Under the pieces are notes generated by a model. It ran no database searches. It was not told where the DNA came from and saw only the letters and a program-made list of their open reading frames with translations. From contig NZ_CAMKWA010000004.1 of assembly GCF_946476835.1 (NCBI RefSeq), positions 109,920 to 173,919 on the forward strand: DNA of 64,000 nt, read 5' to 3'. Shown here one piece after another: positions 55,860-64,000 of this stretch. This DNA is from an uncultured Neokomagataea sp. Its GTDB lineage: Bacteria > Pseudomonadota > Alphaproteobacteria > Acetobacterales > Acetobacteraceae. Both the position numbers and the translations under genes were made by a program. Numbering within the stretch: position 1 is the first letter of the stretch; each line of letters opens with the position of its first letter.

Positions 55860-55950
55860 TTCAGGGCCTTACCCTGAACCCCGGCAGGAACCTAACGTTC
55901 CTGCACCTCCCCTTAGTTTATCAACAACACAGGAGGCATCACGCCTCCTG
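55860..55950 (-). terminator. Three consecutive hairpins with 5-base loops between secA and yebC
   Basis: Stems: TTCAGGG/CCCTGAA with loop CCTTA (55860-55878); GCAGGAAC/GTTCCTGC with loop CTAAC (55884-55904); CAGGAGGC/GCCTCCTG with loop ATCAC (55930-55950). The last, met first on the minus strand, is followed by TGTTGTTGATAAA and likely ends secA transcription. The role of the other two is unclear. Confidence 0.55.
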
Positions 55951-55993
55951 CAATAACGGAGCAATGCCCCGCAAAATTAGTCCCTAGTATCGC

Positions 55994-58642
55994 TTAGGCC
56001 AGCTTGCCGTGGCAATGCTTGAACTTCACACCAGACCCACACGGACAATTTGCATTCCGCGCCACTGTCTCGCGCCACATACGCAGCGTCTGTTCATCCG
56101 GCTCACCAGATTCTGCCTGCGGCGCCGTCATCTCTGGCGGCGTCGGATAAGCTGGTGGTTCAGCCACGGTCTGAATCCGTGACATCGTCTGCGTTACACG
56201 GATACGCATATCATCCAGCATATGCGTAAACATTTGGAAGGCTTCTTGCTTGTACTCATTCAGCGGATCACGCTGACCATACGCACGCAGGCCAATGCCT
56301 TGGCGCAACTGGTCCAAACCATGCAGATGCTCTTTCCACACAGCATCGAATGTTGTGAGCACAACCTGCTTTTCAACCAAGCGCATGAGGTCCGGCCCCA
56401 TATTCGCAGCACGTGCAGCCTGCGCCTTCTCCGTTTCTGCTTCAATGCGCTCAATGACGACGTCAACATCAACGCCGTCTTCTTTCGCCCAATCAAGCAA
56501 CGGCAATTCAAGGTTCAGAACACGGATAACTTCTTTAGACAGCCCCTCCATATCCCACGCTTCAGGGAAGGATTTTTCAGGGATATGCGCGTGTACCAGT
56601 TCCACCACCGTCTCATTACGGAACTCGGTTACAACCGTGGAGAGATCATCCTGCGCCATATATTCACGGCGCTGCGCGTACACTTCCTTACGTTGATCGT
56701 TCATCACGTCATCGTATTTCAGTGTGTTTTTACGCATATCAAAGTTACGCGCTTCAACACGCTTTTGCGCTGTTTCGATGCCCTTATTCATCCACGGATG
56801 AACAATAGCCTCGCCTTCCTTCAGACCCATTTTCTGCATCAAGCCACCCATACGGTCGCCCGAGAAAATACGGATCAGATCATCTTCCAAAGATAGGAAA
56901 AAGCGTGAATTACCCGGATCGCCCTGACGGCCAGCACGCCCACGCAGCTGGTTATCGACACGACGGCTCTCATGGCGCTCGGTGCCAATAACGTACAGAC
57001 CACCAGACGACATCACCGCTTCATGGCCCTTGGCCACTTCCTGCTGAATACGCTCAGCAATCCGGTTCAGTTCAGCCTCATCCTCTACACCCGCGCCGGC
57101 AGCATGGATCATCATATCCGTATTGCCGCCCAACTTAATATCCGTCCCACGGCCCGCCATATTCGTGGCGATCGTAATCGCACCCGGCGCACCAGCCTGC
57201 GCAACAATGCTGGCTTCTTTTTCGTGGTGACGTGCATTGAGTACGCTGTGCTTAATCTTGCGCTTGTTCAGCAGTTCCGACAGGTACTCGCTCTTCTCAA
57301 TGGAGGTTGTCCCCACCAAGATCGGCTGCCCCTTGGCGTGAACTTCTTCAATCAAGTTCGCAACAGCATCGTATTTTTCAACGGCCGTCAGATACACTTC
57401 ATCATCGGTGTCCTGACGACGGATCGCACGGTTTGTCGGAATTTCTACAACCGTCAGGTTATAAATTTCTGCAAACTCATCCGCTTCCGTCATTGCTGTA
57501 CCCGTCATGCCGGACAGCTTCGGGTACAGACGGAAATAGTTTTGGAAGGTGATAGAAGCCAGCGTCTGGTTTTCCTGCTGGATTTCCACCCCTTCTTTTG
57601 CTTCCAACGCCTGATGCAAACCGTCTGAATAACGACGGCCATCCATCATACGGCCCGTAAATTCATCGATAATAACGACTTTGCCGTCACGTACGATGTA
57701 ATCCACATCACGCGTAAACAGCGTATGCGCACGCAAGGACTGCTGCACGTGGTGCACCACTGCGACATTTTGAATGTCATAAAGGCCGCCTTCCGGCATA
57801 ACCCCTGCATCGCGCAGTAACGTCTCAACCGCGTCTGACCCTGTTTCGGTCAGAGTGACATTTTTCTGCTTTTCGTCTTTATCGAACGCATCCGGCACCT
57901 GCACCAAACGCGCGACCACCGCATCAACCGAGCGATACAGATCGGAGCTATCTTCTGCCGGACCGGAAATGATCAACGGCGTACGCGCTTCATCGATCAA
58001 AATGCTGTCCACCTCATCCACAATCGCGTGGTTGAACGGACGCTGCACCATATCGTTGAGAGAATACTTCATATTATCGCGCAGATAATCGAAGCCGAAT
58101 TCGTTATTCGTCCCGTAGGTGATGTCACACGCATAAGCTGCGCGGCGCTCATCATCTGACAAGTTCGGAATGATAACGCCCGTCGTCAGCCCCAAGAAGC
58201 TGTACAGGACAGACATTTCTTCCGCATCACGGCTGGCCAGATAATCGTTCACCGTCACAACGTGAACGCCCTTACCCGTCAGCGCATTGAGATAAACCGC
58301 CAGCGTACCAACGAGGGTTTTACCTTCACCCGTACGCATTTCAGCAATACGGCCATCATTGAGAACCATGCCGCCAATAAGCTGCACGTCAAAATGGCGC
58401 TTACCTAAAACACGGCGTGATGCTTCACGACAAACGGCAAAAGCTTCCGGCAGAAGCGCATCCAGCGTTTCCCCCTTCGCTATCCGCTCACGGAACACGG
58501 TTGTGCGCTGGCGCAACTCATCATCGGAAAGAGGCTGAACCGATGCTTCGAGCGCGTTAATTTCAGGCACACGGCGCTGATACGCCTTGAGCATACGATC
58601 GTTAGCGGAGCCGAAAACGGCGCGGGCGAGGCGTGCGAACAT
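55994..58642 (-). CDS. secA: Preprotein translocase ATPase SecA
   Basis: 882 aa motor of Sec export. Walker [10 protein letters not shown] at about 101-109, [19 protein letters not shown] (DEAD-like), the preprotein cross-linking domain, second helicase half with [14 protein letters not shown] and [10 protein letters not shown], and the C-terminal zinc motif [14 protein letters not shown] for SecB and ribosome contact. Divergent from the periplasmic parvulin gene. Confidence 0.97.
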   Translation of the reverse strand: MFARLARAVFGSANDRMLKAYQRRVPEINALEASVQPLSDDELRQRTTVFRERIAKGETLDALLPEAFAVCREASRRVLGKRHFDVQLIGGMVLNDGRIAEMRTGEGKTLVGTLAVYLNALTGKGVHVVTVNDYLASRDAEEMSVLYSFLGLTTGVIIPNLSDDERRAAYACDITYGTNNEFGFDYLRDNMKYSLNDMVQRPFNHAIVDEVDSILIDEARTPLIISGPAEDSSDLYRSVDAVVARLVQVPDAFDKDEKQKNVTLTETGSDAVETLLRDAGVMPEGGLYDIQNVAVVHHVQQSLRAHTLFTRDVDYIVRDGKVVIIDEFTGRMMDGRRYSDGLHQALEAKEGVEIQQENQTLASITFQNYFRLYPKLSGMTGTAMTEADEFAEIYNLTVVEIPTNRAIRRQDTDDEVYLTAVEKYDAVANLIEEVHAKGQPILVGTTSIEKSEYLSELLNKRKIKHSVLNARHHEKEASIVAQAGAPGAITIATNMAGRGTDIKLGGNTDMMIHAAGAGVEDEAELNRIAERIQQEVAKGHEAVMSSGGLYVIGTERHESRRVDNQLRGRAGRQGDPGNSRFFLSLEDDLIRIFSGDRMGGLMQKMGLKEGEAIVHPWMNKGIETAQKRVEARNFDMRKNTLKYDDVMNDQRKEVYAQRREYMAQDDLSTVVTEFRNETVVELVHAHIPEKSFPEAWDMEGLSKEVIRVLNLELPLLDWAKEDGVDVDVVIERIEAETEKAQAARAANMGPDLMRLVEKQVVLTTFDAVWKEHLHGLDQLRQGIGLRAYGQRDPLNEYKQEAFQMFTHMLDDMRIRVTQTMSRIQTVAEPPAYPTPPEMTAPQAESGEPDEQTLRMWRETVARNANCPCGSGVKFKHCHGKLA

Positions 58643-58957
58643 GCTGAACCTTGAATGCCGGGGCCTGAATCACTCCTCCATTTCCGACCGAAACGAAGGC
58701 ACAACCCAAGCTAAATCTGTTTTCACGTCGTGTCGGAAATAGGACCCGGACCGCCTCTGGTCAATGCAGAGCAGCCCAAAACCCACCGGAAACACACTTA
58801 TTGTTCCATTCAACACGACAAAAAATGTTCCCGATACCCCCTTTTCGCTTCCATGTGACCGAATAGTAACAGATGACACCCTTGCGAGGACGCGCGGGCT
58901 TTGTCATGGTGCTGCCCTGTTATTCATCCTCACTTCATATTGGTTCGAGGTATTTTC
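58643..58957. other. Divergent intergenic region secA / parvulin
   Basis: About 315 bases that must hold both promoters. A TTGTCA hexamer at 58900-58905 could be a -35 for the parvulin gene but its -10 is poor. No RNA gene or repeat is seen. A SecM-like or other secA translation regulator is not evident. Confidence 0.4.
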
Positions 58958-59875
58958 ATGCGGCTTAACCGCTCTCTTCTCGCCGGTGCAACGCTCCTCA
59001 CGGCTGCGTCGTTCGCTCTTTCCCCTGCACATGCTGCACCAGCAGCCGCACCTGCCCCGGCTGCTGCGCCCGCAGCACCGCCGAGCCCAACCATGGTCAT
59101 CGCTACGGTTAACGGCCAGAAAATTACACTTGGTGATGTGCAGCACGCCGCATCTAGCCTGCCACCACAAGCACGTCAGCTTCAGCCTTCCGTGCTGATT
59201 CCCCTGTTGGTAAACCAACTGGTTGACCAAAAGGCAATCCAAATCGCTGCTGACAAAGAAGGCCTGCAAAACAAGCCAGACGTGAAGGCTTCCATGGACG
59301 CCGCTGCAAATGGCGCCCTGCAAAACGCGTATCTGGAAGAGAAAGTTGCTCCGCAGGTTTCTGAAGCGTCACTGCACGACTACTACCAAACGCATTACGC
59401 AAACCAAAAGCCTGAGCAAGAAGTCCATGCTCGCCACATCCTCGTAGAAACCGAGGCACAGGCGAAGGACATCATCAAGCAACTCAACCATGGCGCTGAC
59501 TTCGGTAAGCTGGCTGCTCAACTGTCCAAGGACAAGGGCTCAGCTGGCGCGAATGGTGGCGATCTGGGTTGGTTCAAGAAGGGTGACATGCTGCCAGCAT
59601 TCGCTGATGCCGCATTCTCCATGAAGGCTAACACCATTTCCCAAACGCCAGTGCACACACAGTACGGCTACCACGTCATTCAGGTTCTGGGCTCACGCAC
59701 AGCGCCCGTCCCAACATTCGAGCAACTTCATGACCAAATCCGTCAAGAAGTGATCCGCGCGAAGGTCCGTGATGTTGTGCAACAGGCTGAAGCTCAAGTA
59801 AACGTGGTTCACTTTGACTCACAGGGCAAGCCAATCACGGCAGCACCTGCTCCGACGGCTCCTGCTCAAAAGTAA
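58958..59875 (+). CDS. Periplasmic parvulin-type peptidyl-prolyl isomerase
   Basis: 305 aa. Signal peptide (MRLNRSLLAGATLLTAASFALSPAHA), a Pro/Ala-rich linker, an N-terminal SurA-like chaperone helix region (ITLGDVQHAASSLPPQARQL..., QLVDQKAIQIAADKEGL) and a rotamase domain (EVHARHILVETEAQA ... GGDLGWFKKGDMLPAFADAAF ... YGYHVIQVLG). Folds outer-membrane or secreted proteins. ATG at 58958 has CGAGGT 8 bases upstream. Precedes argJ by 25 bases, a common alphaproteobacterial order. Confidence 0.92.
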   Translation: MRLNRSLLAGATLLTAASFALSPAHAAPAAAPAPAAAPAAPPSPTMVIATVNGQKITLGDVQHAASSLPPQARQLQPSVLIPLLVNQLVDQKAIQIAADKEGLQNKPDVKASMDAAANGALQNAYLEEKVAPQVSEASLHDYYQTHYANQKPEQEVHARHILVETEAQAKDIIKQLNHGADFGKLAAQLSKDKGSAGANGGDLGWFKKGDMLPAFADAAFSMKANTISQTPVHTQYGYHVIQVLGSRTAPVPTFEQLHDQIRQEVIRAKVRDVVQQAEAQVNVVHFDSQGKPITAAPAPTAPAQK

Positions 59876-59900
59876 TCACCACTCGTCTCTAAGGTACATC

Positions 59901-61136
59901 ATGGCCACGCCTATCACCGTCTCCCCGCTCGCCCGTCCTCTTCCGGACCTTGCAACGGTGCCTGGTGTGCGCCTCTCAGCTGTCGCGGCTGGCATTCGTT
60001 ATGCTGGCCGCACAGACCTGATGCTGGCAGAGTTTGTTCCCGGAACAATCGCTGCCGGCGTGTACACAAAGAATCAGTGCCCGGGCGCACCAATCGAATG
60101 GTGCCGCGAGGCTCTCAAAACCCCCACAGCGCGCGCCCTGCTCGTTAATGCTGGGAATGCAAATGTCTTCACAGGCCGCGCCGGCCGCCAAACAGTCGAA
60201 GACTGCGCAACCGCACTTGCAGCACAACTTGGCTGCCCAAAAGATGAGATTTTCTTGGCGTCCACCGGCGTCATTGGGGAAGTTTTGCCACCAGAGCGCA
60301 TTATAAACGCCCTGCCCGCAGCACAAGCTGGCCTGTCCGATGCGCATTGGGCCCAAGCCGCCCGCGCTATCATGACGACGGATACCTTCCCTAAAGCTGC
60401 CCGCCGCGATGTCACGATTAACGGCACCCCCGTCCGCATTCAGGGCATCGCCAAAGGCTCTGGCATGATTGCACCAGACATGGCCACCATGCTGGCCTAT
60501 GTCGTAACGGATGCCAGCCTACCGCAAAACGTTCTGCAAACCTTGCTGGCACGCTTTTGCCAAAAAAGCTTCAACGCCATTACCGTCGATTCGGATACTT
60601 CAACATCCGACATGCTGATGGCCTTTGCCACGCAACAAGCACCACATGCAGCCATCACCGATGCAGATGCTCCCGCACTCGAAAACTTCTGCACCGCCTT
60701 GCAAGAAATTCTTCAAGAACTTGCACTGCTCGTCGTGCGTGATGGCGAAGGCGCGACAAAACAAATTCGCATTGATGTCACCGGCGCCGTGTCGGACGCA
60801 TCTGCCCATAAAGTTGCACTCAGCGTTGCAAATTCTCCCTTAGTGAAAACCGCCATTGCCGGGGAAGATGCCAATTGGGGGCGCGTTGTCATGGCCGTCG
60901 GCAAAAGCGGAGAACCCGCAGACCGTGACCTACTCGCGATAGCCATGGGCGGTGTCTGGATTGCAAAAGAAGGCAGTGTCGTCGCCGGTTATGACGAGAC
61001 ACCCGTTGTCGCGCATATGAAAGGGCAGGACATCGACATCACCGTTGATCTCGGCCTCGGCACAGGGACAGCCACAGTCTGGACGTGTGACCTAACTCAT
61101 GGCTACATCGACATTAACGGCTCATATCGTAGCTAA
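59901..61136 (+). CDS. argJ: Bifunctional glutamate N-acetyltransferase / amino-acid acetyltransferase
   Basis: Recycles the acetyl group in arginine synthesis (ornithine acetyltransferase) and, in bifunctional members, also makes N-acetylglutamate. 411 aa proenzyme that cleaves itself before the nucleophile Thr196, in KGSGMIAPDMATMLAY. Oxyanion-hole residues are in FLASTGVIGE. C-terminal SVANSPLVKTAIAGEDANWGRV is conserved. ATG at 59901 with AAGGT upstream. Confidence 0.95.
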   Translation: MATPITVSPLARPLPDLATVPGVRLSAVAAGIRYAGRTDLMLAEFVPGTIAAGVYTKNQCPGAPIEWCREALKTPTARALLVNAGNANVFTGRAGRQTVEDCATALAAQLGCPKDEIFLASTGVIGEVLPPERIINALPAAQAGLSDAHWAQAARAIMTTDTFPKAARRDVTINGTPVRIQGIAKGSGMIAPDMATMLAYVVTDASLPQNVLQTLLARFCQKSFNAITVDSDTSTSDMLMAFATQQAPHAAITDADAPALENFCTALQEILQELALLVVRDGEGATKQIRIDVTGAVSDASAHKVALSVANSPLVKTAIAGEDANWGRVVMAVGKSGEPADRDLLAIAMGGVWIAKEGSVVAGYDETPVVAHMKGQDIDITVDLGLGTGTATVWTCDLTHGYIDINGSYRS

Positions 61137-61276
61137 CAAAGACCAAACTGAACGACTGTTTTTTCAGTACGTTCGTACACAAGAACGGGAGCGGGGGTTG
61201 CCTCGCTCTGCATCTGATTCTAGCACAAACCGTGTTCCAACATCGTGGAACGGACGGGTATAGAGGAAAACGAATC

Positions 61277-62506
61277 ATGGCTTCTCAAACGCATGTCGTT
61301 GTTCTCGGGGGCGGCGTCGCAGGCCTTGAGGCGGCATCTTCACTCAGCAAGCAAAATGGTCTTGCTGTCACATTAGTAGACCGCAGCCCGGTTCATTATT
61401 GGAAACCCGCCCTCCACGAATTTGCGGCTGGCACCATGCGCCATGATGGGAACTGTGTTCCCTTCGCTGAAACAGCAGCAAAAAACGGTTTCTCCTTCGT
61501 GCAGAGCGCACCAAGCGCCGTTGACCGTGATGCTCACACCGTCACCCTCGAAAACGGCACGACCCTGCCTTACAACAAACTTGTCGTTGCTCTTGGCTCC
61601 AGCGCCAATGATTTTGGCATTCCCGGCATCGTAGACCACTGCCGCTTCCTAGACAGCCTCGACGATGCTGACGCACTCTACGCAGCCTTCCGCGAAGCTG
61701 CTCAAACTGCGCGCGCAAATGGCAAGAAGCTGACCCTCGGTATCGTTGGTGGCGGCGCAACCGGCGTGCAGCTGGCCGCAGAGCTCTGCAAATCACTGGA
61801 TAAAGCCCCAGGCTTCGGCCCTGATGCACGCCGCAACCTGCTCGATGCTGTCCTCATTGAAACAGGCCCACGCATCCTTCCGGCCTTCCCTGAAAATGTT
61901 TCCGCAGAATCTGCTCGTGAACTTGAGAAGATTGGCTTCTCCGTTCGCACCGGCGCTATGGTCGTCAGCGCAGATGAGACAGGCTTTGCACTCAAATCTG
62001 GCGAACATATCCCTTGTGATCTACGCGTCTGGGCGGCAGGTGTACGTGCTTCTGCCGCAACGGCCCTTTTGGAAGGCCTCGAACGTGGCCGCTCCGGCCA
62101 ACTCAGCGTCACCCCTACGCTGCAAACCACACAAGACCCAGACATCTTTGCCATTGGCGATTGCTCACGCATTGATTCGGCACCCTTAGCGCCAACCGCA
62201 CAAGTTGCACGCCAGCAAGGTGAATACCTCGCCCGTGCCGTGCCACAGATCATTGCTGGTGGCACACCACAACCCTTCGCCTATCATGATCGCGGTGCCG
62301 TTGTTGCACTGGGCGATTATAACGGCTGGGGCATGTTTGACCCACAACGCGGCTTTGGCGGCGGTATTCTGAGTGGCCGTTTCGCACGCTTCATCCATGA
62401 AGGCCTCTACCGCCAGCACCAAGCAGGCGTTACAGGCATCGGCAAAGCGATTAGTGAAACACTGCGTGAACGCTTCTCACCGGCCCGCCCTGATCTCGGC
62501 GGCTAA
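61277..62506 (+). CDS. ndh: Type II NADH:quinone oxidoreductase (NDH-2-like)
   Basis: 409-aa FAD enzyme that passes electrons from NADH to ubiquinone without pumping protons, central to fast respiration in acetic acid bacteria. FAD motif LGGGVAGLEAA at about 10-20, NAD motif GIVGGGATGVQLAAEL at about 155-170, second FAD motif DIFAIGDCSRI, and the quinone-side ARQQGEYLA. GAGGAAAA about 7 bases before the ATG at 61277. No clear C-terminal transmembrane helix; attachment would be by an amphipathic segment. The upstream 140 bases hold small inverted repeats (GTACG/CGTAC at 61167-61178; GAGCG/CGCTC at 61189-61208). Confidence 0.85.
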   Translation: MASQTHVVVLGGGVAGLEAASSLSKQNGLAVTLVDRSPVHYWKPALHEFAAGTMRHDGNCVPFAETAAKNGFSFVQSAPSAVDRDAHTVTLENGTTLPYNKLVVALGSSANDFGIPGIVDHCRFLDSLDDADALYAAFREAAQTARANGKKLTLGIVGGGATGVQLAAELCKSLDKAPGFGPDARRNLLDAVLIETGPRILPAFPENVSAESARELEKIGFSVRTGAMVVSADETGFALKSGEHIPCDLRVWAAGVRASAATALLEGLERGRSGQLSVTPTLQTTQDPDIFAIGDCSRIDSAPLAPTAQVARQQGEYLARAVPQIIAGGTPQPFAYHDRGAVVALGDYNGWGMFDPQRGFGGGILSGRFARFIHEGLYRQHQAGVTGIGKAISETLRERFSPARPDLGG

Positions 62507-62509
62507 TAG

Positions 62510-62557
62510 AGCCCTTCGGTAAGGTGGACATTCTTCACAGAAGGGCTCACCTTACCG
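62510..62557 (+). promoter_or_regulatory. Two overlapping, mutually exclusive hairpins between ndh and the dioxygenase gene
   Basis: Stem 1: AGCCCTTC (62510-62517) with GAAGGGCT (62540-62547). Stem 2: CGGTAAGGTG (62517-62526) with CACCTTACCG (62548-62557). The four arms are in crossing order, so both cannot form as simple hairpins. Stem 2 ends 5 bases before the downstream ATG and would hide the ribosome-binding area, while stem 1 would leave it open. Translational switch or overlapping terminator; no proof. Confidence 0.45.
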
Positions 62558-62562
62558 TTACT

Positions 62563-63315
62563 ATGAAGACTCGTAACACGCCCCCCTCAGATGCCTCCCC
62601 ATTCCTCCCAGATGTTGAAGACAACCTGAAACGAACTGGGTTCGCGCGTGTTCCGCACCACATTATGCGCCCCGCCCTTGAAGGGCTTGGCCTGCAAGAT
62701 TGGGCCAGCTTTTCAGAAAGCTGGAACCATCTCGGCATTGATCGTTACATGGCCGATGCTGGGCGCTACCGTCGGCGGCGTTATGCGACATTTGCCGTCG
62801 ACCAAGACAATATCACCCCCAAACCACGCCAGCCCCATTATCAAAGCCGAGACCATAACATCCTCAATGGCGGCATTGAGCGTTGGTTCAAACCCATCGC
62901 CCCGAACGTCACTGCTCATCCCGCCATGCATGCTGCCATTCGGGCGATCTCATCTCTGGCTTATGACCTCACGCCGGCCGAGAGCCGCCCCAATACATGG
63001 CATGCAGAAGTCCACCAGTTCCGAATCGAAGCACTACCCGATGCTGAGGGACGCCCCACTCCTGAGGGCATGCATAAAGACGGTGTCGACTGGGTGCTGG
63101 TCCTCATGATTGACCGCAGCAATGTGGAGCAAGGCACCACCACCATCCATGACGATGCCCAAACTCTGCTCGGCTCCTTTACCCTTACCGAACCGCTTGA
63201 CGCTGCCATTGTAGATGATCACCGTGTTTTCCATGGCGTGACTCCCGTCACCCCAATTGACCCCACACAACCAGCCCATCGTGATGTTCTTGTGATCACA
63301 TTACGGCACGAATAA
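62563..63315 (+). CDS. 2OG-Fe dioxygenase family protein (PF10014-like, amino acid hydroxylase type)
   Basis: 250 aa. Iron-binding facial triad: His171 and Asp173 in MHKDGVD and distal His224 in VFHGVTPV; an Arg near the C-terminus (AHRDVLVITLRH) would bind 2-oxoglutarate. HQFRIEALPD and NVEQGTTTIHD fit the 2OG-Fe_Oxy_2 family, which includes free amino acid hydroxylases such as isoleucine 4-hydroxylase. Substrate unknown. ATG at 62563 is used; a TTG or other start upstream would run through the hairpins. Confidence 0.78.
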   Translation: MKTRNTPPSDASPFLPDVEDNLKRTGFARVPHHIMRPALEGLGLQDWASFSESWNHLGIDRYMADAGRYRRRRYATFAVDQDNITPKPRQPHYQSRDHNILNGGIERWFKPIAPNVTAHPAMHAAIRAISSLAYDLTPAESRPNTWHAEVHQFRIEALPDAEGRPTPEGMHKDGVDWVLVLMIDRSNVEQGTTTIHDDAQTLLGSFTLTEPLDAAIVDDHRVFHGVTPVTPIDPTQPAHRDVLVITLRHE

Positions 63316-63403
63316 ACGCCCTCTCTTCCTCAAAAGGGAACCGATCACGCATTTCGTGCTATAGTCATCTCATCTCCACATTTTAGCCAAGGCTAGACAC
63401 TCC

Positions 63404-63922
63404 ATGTTCCACCGCCTGTTGTGCGCTACCCTGCCCATTCTTGTTGCTGCGTCCATCATCACTCCTGCCGACGCCCGCCACCGTGCATCACATACACGTA
63501 GTGCGGCATCTGCATCTTACCCCGCCCCGGTTATCCTCGCGGCACATCCGGGGACAGCGCTAGATCGTGACGCGCGCACGCTCAATGAAGATGATCTGGC
63601 AGACGCAGCCAAGCACCATGACGCCCCTGTTGTCTTAGTCGGCTCTGCTCCGCTTTCCTCCAAAAAAGGCGATGAGGCATTGTTCGTACAACTACAATCC
63701 GCTCGCCTTTGTGGTTCTGCGGGGTGCACCACATCCGTTTATCTGCGCCACAACAATAACTGGACAACCGTACTCGACTCAGTCAACGGCGATATTTCAG
63801 TCCTCGGGACAAGCCATCGCGGCATGCGTGACCTACAAGTCGGCCGTAATGACCGCTGGGTCTGGGATGGCAGCCAGTATCAAGACACTCTGAATTCACC
63901 AGCGATGCCGAATTTACGCTAA
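63404..63922 (+). CDS. Secreted hypothetical protein
   Basis: 172 aa, not recognised. N-terminal signal peptide (MFHRLLCATLPILVAASIITPADA) cleaved near ADA-RHR, then a basic, Ser/Ala-rich stretch and a compact C-terminal region with two Cys close together (LCGSAGC, a likely disulfide) and aromatic residues (NNWTTVLDSVNGDI, RWVWDGSQY). A TATAGT hexamer about 40 bases upstream resembles a -10 element. Confidence 0.7.
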   Translation: MFHRLLCATLPILVAASIITPADARHRASHTRSAASASYPAPVILAAHPGTALDRDARTLNEDDLADAAKHHDAPVVLVGSAPLSSKKGDEALFVQLQSARLCGSAGCTTSVYLRHNNNWTTVLDSVNGDISVLGTSHRGMRDLQVGRNDRWVWDGSQYQDTLNSPAMPNLR

Positions 63923-63936
63923 TTTTTAGGAAAGAC

Positions 63937-64000
63937 TGGAGCGGGTGAAGGGAATCGAACCCTCGTATGCAGCTTGGGAAGCTGCCGTTCTACCATTGAA
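63937..64000 (-). tRNA. tRNA-Gly(CCC), 5' end cut by the window
   Basis: Read on the minus strand: anticodon stem GCAGC/GCTGC with loop TTCCCAA, giving anticodon CCC; T-arm GAGGGTTCGATTCCCTT; acceptor 3' strand CACCCGC, discriminator T and encoded CCA (63937-63939). The first ten or so bases of the acceptor and D-stem lie beyond the window edge. Confidence 0.92.

Noticed and set aside
56222..56896. 224-codon frame opposite secA
   Set aside because: Antisense to conserved SecA motifs; no ribosome site or recognisable domain.
62510..62557. Classical H-type pseudoknot
   Set aside because: The arms cross, but the connecting loops over the grooves would be zero bases long, so the two stems are more likely alternative folds.
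1..64000. CRISPR arrays, prophage, transposases, toxin-antitoxin or restriction systems
   Set aside because: No spaced direct repeats, integrase, transposase, methylase or toxin-like small gene pairs were found on reading both strands.

Overview
The window looks like chromosome of an acetic acid bacterium (Acetobacteraceae, Alphaproteobacteria). Supporting signs are a CtrA-type regulator, the ruvCAB-yebC, ybgC-tolQRAB and phoH-ybeY-corC gene orders, a moderately GC-rich base composition, a GOX2015-like soluble glucose dehydrogenase, a type II NADH dehydrogenase and an AarA-like citrate synthase. It is almost all core genome. I see no insertion sequence, prophage, integrase, CRISPR array or rRNA operon. 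Genus is not determined.

Layout. 0-4.2 kb (minus): an Mla/MCE-type lipid transport operon that starts with a membrane sensor (Cache, GAF, degenerate cyclase domain), then an MlaE permease, an MlaF-like subunit without intact ATPase motifs, and a cut-off MlaD/MCE protein. 4.3-10.7 kb: ygfZ-hisI (plus), then copC-copD and a formaldehyde-detoxification pair followed by an RNase T2 lipoprotein (minus), then a bestrophin (plus). 10.7-14.7 kb (plus): carD, an SDR glucose dehydrogenase with a lone receiver protein and a TPR glycosyltransferase-like protein, and a broken small secreted gene. 14.7-23.1 kb (minus): a PL9-like beta-helix protein, YaiI, and tamB-tamA. 23.4-38 kb (plus): plsC, miaB-phoH-ybeY-corC, two tandem DsbA-like proteins, a very long smc, a metallophosphatase, chorismate mutase-sixA, citrate synthase. 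38-40.7 kb: fliI-fliJ divergent from ctrA. 40.7-58.6 kb (minus): thiD, glmM, ftsH, tilS, cpoB, pal, tolB, tolA, tolR, tolQ, ybgC, ruvB, ruvA, ruvC, yebC, secA. 58.9-64 kb (plus): a parvulin, argJ, ndh, a 2OG-Fe dioxygenase, a secreted hypothetical, and a tRNA-Gly(CCC) on the minus strand cut by the window end.

How they fit together. The window is rich in envelope functions: Mla-like lipid transport, TamAB, complete Tol-Pal with CpoB and YbgC, SecA, a periplasmic PPIase, DsbA-like redox proteins and FtsH. Holliday-junction processing (RuvABC), SMC and CtrA form a chromosome and cell-cycle set. FrmA/FrmB and type II NDH fit the oxidative lifestyle of acetic acid bacteria.

Most notable observations: (1) CtrA carries Glu at position 51, the phospho-acceptor site, has also lost an acidic-pocket Asp, and lacks the C-terminal Ala-Ala degron; (2) the lipid transport operon pairs a pseudo-ATPase with a pseudo-cyclase sensor; (3) SMC is about 300 residues longer than usual, all in the coiled coil; (4) a pair of mutually exclusive hairpins fills the ndh-dioxygenase gap; (5) a small dispersed hairpin repeat; (6) a frameshifted small secreted gene.
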